Assembly (NCBI RefSeq): GCF_022376445.1
Contig: NW_025955659.1
Location: forward strand, 1 to 15,762
Direction of reading: 5' to 3'
Source of the DNA: Fomitopsis serialis
Lineage: Eukaryota; Basidiomycota; Agaricomycetes; Polyporales; Fomitopsidaceae
DNA length: 15,762 bases
Part shown: in pieces, positions 1 to 10,018 of the stretch
Layout: every line of letters begins with the position of its first letter
Numbering within the stretch: the stretch's first letter is position 1
Position numbers and translations under genes: made by a program
Notes under the pieces: model-generated
The model's input: only the letters and a program-made list of their open reading frames with translations
Databases searched by the model: none
What the model was told of the DNA's origin: nothing

Positions 1-288
1 GGCCGAGAGTGGTGGAGAGCGCGGGGCGGTAGGGGTGGTTGAGATGCACAAAAGGCGGTTGCGGGAGCTGGGGAGGCGGCCCCGGGACGAAGAGATCCTG
101 CTGAACGTACGGTACGTGACGCGACTTGGCCTTCTTCAGCTCCTCCTTCACTCTCGCCTTCTCAGCCTTCTCCTCTTCTTGCGTTTCTCCTTGTCCTCCT
201 TCTTCACCGGTTGGAACTTGTACCCAGGGAACACCTGCGGATGCTCTTGTCTCTTGGTATCGGCGATGTGTTCATACTCGTGCTTGAC
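1..288 (-). pseudogene. HMG-box protein, C-terminal fragment, frameshifted and cut by window edge
   Basis: Reading leftwards on the minus strand from 288, one frame gives KHEYEHIADTKRQEHP followed by PGYKFQPVKKEDKEK. This matches the last helix and tail of an HMG DNA-binding box, where an A/EKxxH stretch is followed by YPxYKFQPxxK. HMG-box proteins of this kind are nuclear DNA-binding regulators; fungal examples include mating-type and Ste11-like factors. A lysine-rich tail follows and then shifts by one base around 165-200 into a second frame. That frame stays open to position 1 and is rich in Lys/Glu and then Pro (EEKAEKARVKEELKKAKS, later PGPPPQLPQPP). An in-frame TGA lies just upstream at 289-291, and the N-terminal half of the box (the RPPNAFxxFR type motif) was not found nearby. 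It is probably a broken copy; an unrecognised intron could explain part of the break. Family call moderately sure; the specific member is unknown. Confidence 0.5.
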
Positions 289-1258
289 TCATGGATTCCC
301 GGACTTCCAGGTGAGTGCGATGTCGCGCGAATCGTCAGCTTACAGACGCAAAGCAGAGCGAGCAGTGCAGCGCGACGACGTGATGGAGCAAGGTGAGGTC
401 CACGTGAGATTAGACAGATTGAGGTTGAGAAGGAGGACAGGTATGGACGTGTAGTTGCACGCGAACAATGAACGTTTTGAGTTGATCTGCAAGCGTGTCC
501 CCTTGAGCGTTCGCACAAATAATATCGAACAAAGTGCAACTCACAACACTAGCCCAAGCAAGCGACGGCGTATCGTTCGTTTTCATCCAGCCGTTTGTCT
601 TTGTGAAAGAGTTCGTGATCCTCACGTCCGGGGTGAACCCTTTAACCTCCGGCTACGCACCGTTTTGTGAAATTGGCTACCCCGGACGCGAGGTATATCC
701 AGTGCCTGACGGCGCAGACGTTGGCGGAGGTGTAGAGCCAGTCAGAACCGGGGCAGATGCGGCGGCCACGGCCATCTGAAGTTGAGCGGAAGATGCGCAC
801 GGGTCGCCACTTCGACTGTCGTTGTCCCCGTCAGCCAGCTGGTCCATATTCAAGGACTGCAGCTGCGTTCAAGCATCAGTGGTGGCAGCGACTAATCGAA
901 GGTCTCGTCAGTAGCAACGTACAAGGCAAATTGATCATGGGTGGATGAGGAGGCGCGTACTGGCGCCACGACTTCGCATTGGACTGCCCTGTGCCCAATA
1001 TGGCAACAGCAGGCAATATCCATAACGATGATATTTTGAAGATGAGTATAATATTCTGTTCGCCGGCAGGACCAAGTCGCGGTGAATGGGTTCGCTGGTC
1101 GCTCGAGCTCACGAAATACACATTAAGAACAAAACTACAGGTCGCCTTTAAAGTCATGTACGCGTGACGTCGACCATGTCTTCTACTGAGTCCCCCGGCG
1201 GGCCCCTCCCAGGTGTGCCGTTTGAACGCGGTGATGGGTACAAATCCTGCAGAGGGAG
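289..1258. other. Interval with no recognised gene
   Basis: Several short open frames exist on both strands, but none shows a recognisable domain or a convincing exon-intron structure. It probably includes the 3' flank of the transposon whose coding region ends at 1259. I looked for a terminal inverted repeat starting CACTA/CACTG that pairs with the other side of the transposase and did not find a convincing one. A 28-codon plus-strand frame at 1175-1261 begins MSSTESPGGPLPG and stops. It resembles nothing I know and is probably chance. Confidence 0.4.
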
Positions 1259-1760
1259 TTAAAAATCATGCCAAGCACTCGCCATTCGAAACGCTGGGAG
1301 TACCTTAACAATTGGAAATGCATGGATCCTGTTCTTGACTATTGCAGAGTCCGACGTCCCATGGTACGGCGTGCGTGCAAATGGGCAGACAACATCTTGC
1401 GCACATATTATCTCCGGGGGCAACAGATCTTCGTAGAACAAGCAGCCTGCAACGGCAAATCCGAAACGGCGATATGGATCTTCGCAAGCGTCCTGGCCAA
1501 GGGGCCGGTATCGCTGCACAATGAGGAAGATTCCTCGAGTGGGATTCCTCTGCGGCCCCCAATAGGACACTCCTTTTCCCAAAGGATCCGTGAAACTTGG
1601 GCAGGAGAAACTCCAATCTTCTCAATGTTAGGCAACTCTGGGTCAGTAATATCAAACACTTCTTCACATGACCGCATGAGTATGTTGGCATCATGGTGAC
1701 TCCTGAAGAATGGCCGGAAGTTGAAGCCGTTTGTTCGCATCACAGAACACGACACGATCC

Positions 1761-1816
1761 CTGTATGACCGTAAGAAACTTTGATTCTCAATCGCGCATT
1801 GTGGGTCTATACACAC
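1761..1816 (-). other. Intron 4 of the transposase (56 nt)
   Basis: A GTGTGT donor and an ATACAG acceptor, phase 1, join VGRHDLS to GIVSCSVMRTNGFNFRPF. This links the two open frames without any indel, so splicing is a simpler explanation here than a lesion. Confidence 0.6.
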
Positions 1817-2092
1817 CGCTGAGGTCATGTCTTCCGACGTAGTTGATTACCAGACGTCTCTCCTCGTCAGTCGTAAAGCGAATCGAGGACGAGAACTCTT
1901 TGACCTGCAGTCTCGCTGCGTCTCCGAGGCCCAGCATGTCATTGAGCCTTGTGCCCCGAGACTCCGACTCGAATGCGGTATCGAATGAAGTCTGCAGTAC
2001 CGACAGCTCTGGAGGGAGGTTACCGTTCGTGAGCAGAGGTCGCACATTGGCTGCACGGTTTGCATGGTACATCATAGTCATTTCCAGTTCGC

Positions 2093-2140
2093 CTAATAAG
2101 CTGTCAGATATGCAATGAAGTCACTGTCATTGCTGCATAC
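2093..2140 (-). other. Intron 3 of the transposase (48 nt)
   Basis: A GTATGC donor and a TTATTAG acceptor join NMKSG to ELEMTMMYHANRAAN, phase 1. The joined sequence matches the expected family order. Without splicing the upstream frame stops at once. Confidence 0.75.
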
Positions 2141-2672
2141 CTGATTTCATGTTCGTTAGGACATTCTGTAAGCTGTGATTGAACCGTTCGGGGCCAAAAG
2201 CTCGTGTGGCATGGGAGGGGCCTAGATCCTCCAGGTTTTCATCGTAATGCTGGGCAAGATGATTACTGGGTTGGAGGGGTGCTTCGGGGTAGAGAGAGAT
2301 GAACTCCCTGAGGTAGGTCGTGTAGTAGAAGTCGTAGGCATTGATGTGTGCGGCGGTTGTTGACCGAAGACACGAAATGAAGATCGCAGATACGAGGTGC
2401 ATGAAATTGTGCAGCATCTCCTCTCTTCGGCCTCCTTCATGGCCCCAAAGTCGTACGAGGGTCACAACTAAATGCATCATGCCTAACGAGCGCCATTCGT
2501 CCGCCTTTAGCTTTCCCGGCTTTGCGGCAACCTTGCGTGGCGCAGGAGAGACGCACGAAGGGACAAGCATTCGATCTATGTCATCCCATACCTCTTGCAG
2601 CATATCAGCCCCAAGAACAACGGCTTTCCTATCTGGCGATATCTCATTTGCTGCCCCGGGGTGTGCGGCGGT

Positions 2673-2720
2673 CTATAGACATCCTTAGCAGAAGTTACCC
2701 AATCGCCGTACAAGACTCAC
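2673..2720 (-). other. Intron 2 of the transposase (48 nt)
   Basis: A GTGAGT donor follows the codon for the last Trp of the second SAP-like motif, and a CTATAG acceptor restores the frame at codons TAAHPGAANE. Phase 0. The downstream exon then reads straight into the conserved KLKADEWRS block, which supports the junction. Confidence 0.75.
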
Positions 2721-3059
2721 CCAAATTGAAAGTCGTTCCCAGAGCTGCTTTTTTGTCCCTTCGCTTGGTATGCCATTCTTCCTGCAGAGGGCTTGGAGTA
2801 CTGCTGCGCGTACGTTGGGGTTTTTATTCCCCTTGGCAAGCCCTAGCTCGGCCTTAGCGATATCATCCTCCGTCCAAGCCTGGCTTGATAGAGACGTCGT
2901 TGAAGCCTGAGAGCCACTGGCCCCTGCTGTAGAAGATGTCCGATCCAATCCCCCGTGAGTGTCTAGCGATCCTGAGGGTGATTCAGTCATGGTTGTGTAA
3001 GCAGATTGATATGCAGATGTCTGCGTACCGACGATATTGTTCTCGCCATGTATGTCCGA

Positions 3060-3160
3060 GTACGACGCGGTGTAGTTCGACGCGGTGTAGTTCGACGCGG
3101 TGTAGTTAGACTCGGTGTAATTCGACGCGGTGTAATTCGACGCGGTGTAATTCGACTCGG
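3060..3160. repeat. 15-bp minisatellite inside the transposase
   Basis: Between six and seven tandem copies of a 15-bp unit (plus strand: ttcgacgcggtgtag with small variants). On the coding minus strand it encodes SNYTA/SNYTE repeats, so it adds a Ser/Asn/Tyr/Thr-rich linker between the two SAP-like motifs. Some units differ at single bases (cgcgg/ctcgg, gtag/gtaa), showing divergence after expansion. Confidence 0.9.
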
Positions 3161-3977
3161 ATGAGCGTACGGAGTCCTCTCTGGAGACTTGTTCAGTGTC
3201 CCCGCTCCTCGGACGTCCAGCAGCAATCGTCATGACATGATCGGGCAACGGTTGTGCCTCAAGCGAAAACGGTGATGGCGATGTGCCCGTAGGGGTACGA
3301 TGAGCGTCAACCGGAGTAGGTGCATGCGGAGCAACACCTAGAAGGGACCCCGCTCTCGCCCGTACTTCAGGGGGCTGATGGTCGCGCTGTGGATGATTTA
3401 CATGAGACATATACAACTGCAATAGCATAAGACACACCCATTCAATCAGACGCCGTGCGAGCATGCGTACAGAGCCCGCTCTCCGGAGGCCACGATCATA
3501 GCACAAGTGCCACAAGACTGGGTACGGCTGCAGCTCCAGACTCTCCTGTGTCGCAGTCCATAAGAACGCCTCCTTCTGTACCCATTCTTGTGTCCGGTTT
3601 CTCGCAGCACACGGCGGGATGTCCATCTTATGACAAGACACCCCATCACCAGATGGACTCGACGCGTCCATGCCCCAGGCATATGATATGTGGTGTGATA
3701 GATTGCGGAGGAAGTGAGTGTGCATGGGCTCAACAACCGTAAACCGGATAGGGTCCCAGTACGGAAGACGCAGGAACTCCGTCCATCGTACCCCGCCTTC
3801 CCGAATATGGGCGACCCTCGCACGCTTCGTCCTGAGAGTACGCCATGTCTCAGCACTCTGACGATGTGTAGTGACATCGCGGTAAGTCCAGGTCGATTTC
3901 ACGATGTTCTCGATGTTGTCTCTCTCCAAAAGGCATATCGAACAGAGATATGTCGCTGAGTGGCCCGCAAAGCCAGA

Positions 3978-3981
3978 TAAT
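3978..3981 (-). other. 1-nt frameshift in the transposase catalytic region
   Basis: Upstream on the minus strand the frame reads CDLPAARQI, and the family continuation SGFAGHSATYLCSIC is in the next frame, starting about two codons later. One extra base in the short stretch TAAT (plus strand) accounts for the shift. No intron fits because no residues are missing. Confidence 0.8.
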
Positions 3982-5018
3982 CTGGCGCGCGGCAGGGAGG
4001 TCGCATATCATTGGGATGAGGGCACCGAGAGAGAAACGCCCGCTTGGATGGTTGGCGGTTTTGGAGAAGTAGACTCCGGGATTCCAGAACACGAGTAGGT
4101 CGTCCACAATGAGTCGTGCATAGTGGTTGATCTCGTCCAAGGAAGGCTTTCCGGGGCCGGGGATAACGCCGATCAAGAACATGTTTTCCTCGCGATAGCG
4201 AAGATCTGGGGGCAGGTTCATGAGGACGAGGTAAATGGCGGTAGACGATATGCTCTTGCGGCCGGGCTTCATGTGATGCGGATCAAAACTGTCAAACGCA
4301 AAGCCCCAGATGAGCCTCAGTTCGTCATCGGGGCAATCCATGAATCGCAAGCCATCAGGCCCGACAAAATCCCGAATAATCTTGCTCTCCATGATATCGT
4401 GAACCCTGTCGTGAACGTCGTCGTGCAAAACCTGCCCGCATTGTGTCGCGTACTTGTCCAGTGAGGCTTCGATATCCTTGCGAGCTAAAAGACGTGAATG
4501 CCATGCTTTGAAGTCCTGGTGCAGGTATTTGCGAATCGCCATGGTATGCATCCCACCCTTGAGAGACCGTGTCGCGAAAAGATCGGCGCCACATGGTGAG
4601 GCAGTCTCGTAAGCCGTGTACGTGCATCGTTCCGGACAGTCCGCAGGGAGGCCCGGGTATAGGCAGAAGCATTGCGGACACGAGATGTATGTCTTGACTT
4701 CGGGATCGATATCGAAGTGGCGGAGCAAGCTGCGTAGGTCGGAAGGGACCTGGCCAACGAGGCCCAACTTTCCCTGCAAGAAAGAAAAGACAAACCGGAC
4801 GATGTCCAAGACCCAACGACATTGTCTTCTCGACACACCGCAGAGGAGAGCGAGCGTTAAAACCATGTAGCATAATGCTGCCACAGCCGGATCCAGGCCT
4901 GGGAAGGCCTTGCGATGATAGCGATCTAAGACGTGGTGTGAGCTATTAGAGACTGTGGGGGTAGTCATTGAAGTGTCCTCACCACAGTTGAGATAAATCC
5001 TAGCCATTCCCCTATGTT

Positions 5019-5091
5019 CTATATGAGTCTGTGGGCCTGGCGGACCATGCTCGCGTTGGGCATCCCATTCTCTCCCTCTGATATCACAAAC
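5019..5091 (-). other. Probable intron 1 of the transposase
   Basis: Exon 1 and exon 2 lie in different frames. A 73-nt intron from GTTTGT to TATAG, phase 1, joins them in frame (QTG to EHRGMARIY). Other donor/acceptor pairs nearby, such as a CACAG acceptor, could also work, so the boundary is provisional. Confidence 0.45.
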
Positions 5092-5860
5092 CCGTTTGAT
5101 CTCTCCGCAATACTCCCGCGAATACGTAATCGTATACGCTCGACAGCCTCAACGGCGGGAGAGCGTAGCGTCCGTTAAGATCCAAGTAGTTGTACATGTT
5201 GGCCTCGTGGGCCAAGAGAGTCGAGTTGAGGGTGGAAGTGGATGATAGGGCAAATATACCGGTATTTGGACGATCCGAAATCTCATCGGAGAACGTGTAT
5301 GGGGGTGACGTCGCATCTGGGGGAACCGCAAAGGCTAGAGGCGCGGTCGCGGAGAATCCTAAGATCTCTTGCTTGATAGCACTGAACATAGTGTCCAGAT
5401 CGCTCAGAGAACTCTCGATCGACGCATATGCGTCGAGCTCCGCGGTATCATTACCCCCGTCGGACGGTCCACCGCCTGCTGCCTCGTAAGATGCTGCTGT
5501 CGAGTTAAGAGGGGTTTCATTCGGTGCCGATGCCGAGGGCCCAGTCGATAACGCAATGCCTTCAAAGGACACATTGGGCGGAGGAGCTTCAGTCACGGCT
5601 AGGGCCATGAACCTAGCTTCGATTTCCGGGCCAGAAAGGATCCTTTCCCGCAAAGAATTGACATGTCGGTCGATCGTAGAATGAAACTGGATGGCACGGG
5701 AAGTCTGCCAGTCCCCGACGACGGTACGACCGCTGCGTGGATCGAGCACCTCCTTGTCGCGACAATGATATGCATCGCAGGTGCACAAATACATCGTTTT
5801 GCCATCCACAATAGCATTTGGATGACTTGCCCTGTCGCTGTGCAGCGCGGAGGTGTTCAT

Positions 5861-7374
5861 TGCGCGGTGATGTGAGGGCCTAGATAAATGAAGCTACGAC
5901 CTCCTGAAATCAGTACCGCACTGGCCTGTAGAGCCGTTCTGAAGCTCACGCACGTTGGGCAATGCAACAAATATCAATTCTTGTCTAGTTATAGTGCGCG
6001 CGTGTGTTCTTGGTATTAGGGCAGCCGATCTTCTACACCATGACGATTTAAGCGTCAGGACCATAGCTCACGCATGTAACAACTCGCGTCACACTTACGA
6101 GTCAGTGGCACCGCCCTTCGATCCGGGGCGATTCGAAATGCCAACTTTCGACTACACAAAGGAAATGGGAATGGCAGTGCCAGTGGCTCCGGTACTAGTA
6201 AATCTGAGAAAACGCGTCACGCGTCCCGGCGCTTAGCCTACATCCCAGCCTCCTCAATAAAGATCCCGTGCTCATGAGCGATGAGACTAGCGATATCTGT
6301 GCGCCCTGCGGAGAGTGCCAACGGCGCCGACTTGCACGTATGAATCGCAGCGAGTAGTGCGGAAATATATCATTTAACCTGTAGCTATCACGGCCCATAG
6401 CTATGGTAGAGGTCAGCTCACGGTAGAAGCAGAGTACATTGCGCTGTACTGGCCGTTCCTTCGTCTCCCACTAATGTTTCAATATCGTGGGCTGAGCGGA
6501 AGGGGTAATCTATACTGCTTGGCCGTCAGTCCTCACCATTGATCGCCTGACCGAACGACTACTCACATGAGAAATGGTCGACAGAACCCGACAATGTGCA
6601 GTACCTCTGTGGAAGGCGTGACGTGAGGCTAGCATGTGCACGAAATTGCGAGCTCCCCTTCCTTGTTTCCTCTCTTTACACTGAGCGTGCGATGTGAACG
6701 TCAACGAGACGATCCAAGTGATTGCCGTGTTGTCCTTCGGAGGTCTGATTGAAATACTCATTGAGCGAAAGCACCTAGAACGGTCTGTACGGCCCACTCC
6801 AGTTCAACGGACAGAAGCCGTCGCATGCAGACGGTGTAGAGCATAGTCAACGTTCGGGACATTGTCCCTTACTCTGGTTTTCTTCCATGGCAAGGCCACT
6901 GGAGGGCTTCATCAGAGAGCGGCGCGGGGCGTTAGGGTGCTCTATGTAGAGATAGAAACCGAGAGAATAGCACCCTAGTTTCAGTACGAGCCGTGCACAT
7001 GCCCGCAGATAGAAATCGACGCGTCGTGTCGCGACCACCACCGAGCACATACACTAAGTCCCGCGCATGCACTTTAGTTGTCTACGTAGGACACGTCAGA
7101 GCAGGAAATCAGGGCCCGCAACGGATGTGACAGAACATACCGCGCTCGTCATCACGTTTGAGGTATGTGCCACGCAGCGTGCTGAGAGTGGCGAGTGGCT
7201 ACAGCATAGCTACCATGATCAGAATTCGAGGTATAAAGCAAAAAATAATATGTGCGCACGGCTATGTACAGAACGTTGAGTTAGACAAGTGTCATACAAG
7301 GAGTAGGTCGAATGCCTGACTAGCTCTTCCCGTTATTCATCGAGATGGCTCATCTTTGAGACGCACTTCCTATT
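5861..7374. other. Gene-poor interval
   Basis: No convincing gene was seen on either strand. The part next to 5860 should contain the 5' flank and terminus of the transposon, but I could not define a terminal repeat or target-site duplication. One short open segment at about 6238-6369 (minus) looks protein-like and is listed separately. The rest holds only short frames with no recognisable motif. Confidence 0.45.
6238..6369 (-). other. Short protein-like open segment, unidentified
   Basis: On the minus strand about 44 codons, just after an in-frame TGA, read smoothly (ALLAAIHTCKSAPLAL, then GRTDIASLIAHEHG, then IFIEEAGM) and end at a stop codon. The helix-like, alanine-rich composition resembles the C-terminus of an ordinary enzyme, but I cannot name a family. 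It has no obvious upstream exon, so it may be a gene remnant or chance. Confidence 0.2.
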
Positions 7375-7380
7375 CATCAC

Positions 7381-8301
7381 CAAGACCGACGGAGAGGTGG
7401 TCGCTCTGCTTGAAGCCCTTCGCCACGTACGCAGCGGAGAGATAGTCGCTCTCCGTGTCCTGGTAGGCGTTGAGACTCTGCCTGCCGTACATACGCTCAT
7501 CATAAAGCTCCTCTTCTTCCTCTGCACTGGGAGTGGCGAGCAGAGAAGCGCCTGCAGAAGGCCGGTACGGGTTGGACACGGTAGTAGCGCGAAGCCTAGA
7601 CGGGTTCGCAGCGAGATTGCCTGCGATCGCGGCTTGGGCCTGATTGCGTAGCTCCGAGATGGTAGCAGCGGGCGGGTGGCGGAGGGTCTCGTCAAGACCC
7701 AGATAGTCCAGCGTGTGGACATCGAAATCATCTGCGCCGGAGTCCATGGACGTCACTGAGCGCAGATCGTCCAGCACGGGCATACCACCGTTGCGGCTGG
7801 GCATCCAGGTCGACGAAAAGAGGGACGAGCCGAACGCGTTGGAGAGACCGCCCGAGGGGAGGGTGAGTGAGCCAGAGCGGAGGCGGCTGTCCCGCTCAGT
7901 CAATGCAGAGGAAGCAGCTGAAGAAGCGACCGAGGCCGAGTGACGTAAACCAGGTCGCACGGGGGCCGTCGACGCGGGCGGTGCGAAGCTCTGTCGCTGG
8001 AGCTGCTCCTGAAACGAGCCCGTCGACGCAGTGGCAGCTGCCGCTGCTGTCGAGCTGCTCAGCGTGCTCGATGCCGCGGCGAAGCGCTGAGCTGCGAGCT
8101 GGACATTGGAGGGCAAGGTCCCCGCCCTCGCCCTCCGGAAGCCCGCGGGGTAGTTGGTCGGCGGCAGGTCACCGTTGTCGCCTGGGGAGTTCATAGACGA
8201 AGATAGGTCGTTATTAGGAGGAGAGCCGCCGGAAGCCAAGGCGCGCAGCGCGGGGGCCTGTGTCGAGCACCTATCCCTGTTCTGCCTCGAGCTCCCTCGC
8301 T
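7381..8301 (-). pseudogene. JSN1/PUF1-like protein, N-terminal region, displaced downstream of the PUF part
   Basis: This segment reads ALRALASGGSPPNN, RRARAGTLPSNVQLAAQRFA, RLRSGSLTLPSGGLSNAFGS, DFDVHTLDYLGLDE, SELRNQAQAAIAGNLA and finally KGFKQSDHLSVG. From memory of basidiomycete JSN1-like RNA-binding proteins, this low-complexity, Ser/Ala-rich block belongs at the N-terminus, before the RRM domains. Here it lies after the PUF domain on the same strand. It has a good acceptor at its 5' side (TTTTTCAG at 8302) and a GTGATG donor at its 3' end (7380). Both boundaries look like ordinary exon edges, but no continuing exon was found below 7381. An ATG at 8194 (MNSPGDNGD) lies inside the block, but it is not clearly a native start. 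Confidence 0.65.
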
Positions 8302-8925
8302 CTGAAAAAGACTGTCAGACGGCGGCGAAGGCCAGAATATGCACCGCGACACCTTTTGGCGGACGCAGCTGAGGGCGCCGACCTTCAACTCAATCAGTAC
8401 CCTTTTGGTGGCCTCTACGTAGCTCGGGCGCTGGGTAGGGTCAACGAAGGGGCTCGTCAAGATCTTGTGGACAACGGCAACACCGTTAACCTGATCGCCC
8501 AGCACGTCGGTAAGGACGTGATCGCCCGGCGACGAGAAGAGGGCCTCGACGATCTGCGTAGACGCCTCGGGCTCGACCTTCTGGTTGACGATCCTGAGCA
8601 CTGTGAGCGATGCGAGTTTGTGGGTGCATAGGTGCGAGAGGTGCGGCGTGAATCGAGGCGCGAGCAAGTTATACCTCGACGGGAAGTTCGACGTGTCCAG
8701 CAGCCACGTCAGGAGCAGCGCGTCGTTCGGGTTTGTCGCCAACGGGATCGAGTTCAGGATGATCGCAGTAGCGATGCGGCGCTGCTGGCTGACAGTGATG
8801 TTGCTGCTCTCGAGGCAGGCACGCATGCTACGAGCTCCGAAGCGGCCTTGAGCGATCTCCCAGAGACGGTCGGCCATCGCGTCGAACAAGAAATCGGTGG
8901 CGGGTGCACCGAAGCGCAGACACAT

Positions 8926-8975
8926 CTACCCGGCTATCAGTATGCATCCCCATACACACGTACTCTCACACTTAC
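8926..8975 (-). other. Intron between PUF repeats with a probably damaged 5' splice site
   Basis: The exon ends with codons for NYVVQ at GTGCAG, immediately followed by TAAGTG. The acceptor is GGGTAG and the next exon resumes in phase 0 at MCLRFGAP. A phase-0 junction CAG|GTAAGT would fit exactly, but one G is missing. Using the remaining GTAAGT as donor leaves a 1-nt frameshift. Confidence 0.6.
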
Positions 8976-9456
8976 TGCACGACGTAGTTACCGAACTGGT
9001 CCAACAAGAGCGGCGGGACGTAGGGCCTCAAGTTCTGCGTGACGAGAGCCACTTCGTCTGCAGTCTGCACGCACTCGATGATCTTCTGCGCAGCCCACGT
9101 GCCGTTTTTGTGGATACCGATCATAGCGAGGTGCCGGCTGAGGCGCTCGAGCATGGCAAGGCGAGGCGTTGGAGAGCACTTCTCGAAAAGCTTTTGCACG
9201 ACGTAGAGGCACTTGTCAGATCGATGGCGGACATCCGAAGGGAGACATAACGTGTTACCAAGCCAGTCGGACGCGAGGTCAACAATCTCCCCGTCGAGGA
9301 AGTCGGCCGCGGTATTGTCAACTTCTTCGGTGGAGATCGTGCTCGTGTCGAGCCTCTTGCGGAGCTCACGCAGCTTCGACGCATCCCACCGTCTGTTGTG
9401 AGGCCTCTCAGACACCAGCGGGATCGTCGTGTAGTACATCATCGGAGGGCGGAACT

Positions 9457-9505
9457 CTGCTAGTACGTCAGTGCTGGATCACTAAGTCGATCCCAGTAAG
9501 CTCAC
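9457..9505 (-). other. Intron before PUF repeats (49 nt)
   Basis: A GTGAGC donor and a TAGCAG acceptor, with a branch-point-like GTACTAG just upstream, phase 1. It joins VQALA to EFRPPMMYYTTIPLVSERP. Confidence 0.8.
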
Positions 9506-9955
9506 CTGCAAGGGCCTGAACGTCAGCCTCAGCATCAGGACTTCCACCACTGAGCTCCTTCATGACCATCTGCTGCTCCGTAACCGCCGTAGTCCAACCC
9601 GCAGGCTTGCCAGCCGAGTCGAACATGCCAGCATGCGCCCCAGAGGCGATCATGCTCAGTGACAGGTTCGAGCGGTAGTTCTCTACCTCACCGCTGAGGA
9701 CCTGTTGGTCGACGGGAATAGTGGTCGCGCCCTTGATGTTGCGCAGCGCGTGTATTGTCGCGCCGACGCTCAGATCGCCGACGCCCTGGACGTTGAGGCC
9801 GTTGCCCTCGTCTTGTCCGCCGGTGCCCTCTGAACCGTTCTTGACGGGCACCTTGGCGAAGTCGATGCGGATAGCGCCGACGTCGCTGCCCAGGCCGTCG
9901 CGGCCGTTGAGAGCCTTGCGAGCGCGAACTGCATCGTCAAGACGCTCGAAGTTGA

Positions 9956-10018
9956 CTGGGGCACCAACATCAACCTCCCGAACAACCTCATGTACACAGA
10001 CGACAGACGAAACCTTAC
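9956..10018 (-). other. Intron within second RRM (63 nt)
   Basis: A GTAAGG donor and a CCCAG acceptor, phase 1, restore NCGFINFERLDD. The intron length is a multiple of three and has no stop codon, so the unspliced frame also stays open. Confidence 0.8.

Larger units (their letters stand above)
1259..5860 (-). pseudogene. Plavaka/Tnp2-type (CACTA superfamily) transposase, multi-exon, frameshifted
   Basis: This is a DDE-type DNA transposase of the Tnp2/Plavaka group, which cuts and pastes its own element. The N-terminus has a Cys/His cluster (YLCTCDAYHC). Exon 2 carries NLPPDLRYREENMFLIGVIP, then PGPGKPSLDEINHYARLIVD and ICDLPAARQ. It continues with SATYLCSICLLERDNIEN, RLPYWDPIRFTVVEPMH and two SAP-like motifs. 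Exon 3 has KLKADEWRSLGMMHLVVTLV. The last exon ends with RYRPLGQD, DPYRRFGF and QDVVCPFA, the usual family C-terminus. Proposed exons: 5860-5092, 5018-2721, 2672-2141, 2092-1817 and 1760-1259. A 1-nt insertion at about 3978-3981 breaks exon 2. A further frame change near 1550-1596 is either a weak 47-nt intron or a second lesion. About 1,440 codons in total. Family is clear; the product is probably inactive unless the frameshift is a sequencing error. Confidence 0.85.

Noticed and set aside
35..454. 139-codon plus-strand open frame rich in Leu/Arg
   Set aside because: It is the antisense shadow of the Lys/Glu-rich HMG-box tail coded on the minus strand.
1784..1800. A frameshift near 1790 in the transposase
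   Set aside because: A 56-nt GTGTGT...ATACAG intron (1761-1816) joins the two frames cleanly, so a lesion is not needed.
3446..3877. 143-codon minus-strand frame
   Set aside because: Out-of-frame reading of transposase exon 2.
5984..5997. Possible transposon end (tagttatagtg, resembling the inverse of a CACTA terminus)
   Set aside because: No matching CACTATAAC-like sequence was found on the left flank, so a terminal inverted repeat cannot be supported.
7370..8239. Separate stand-alone gene starting at the leucine/ATG near 8239-8194
   Set aside because: The motifs match the N-terminal region of JSN1-like proteins, and the block ends at a splice donor with no following exon, so a separate complete gene is less likely than a displaced fragment.
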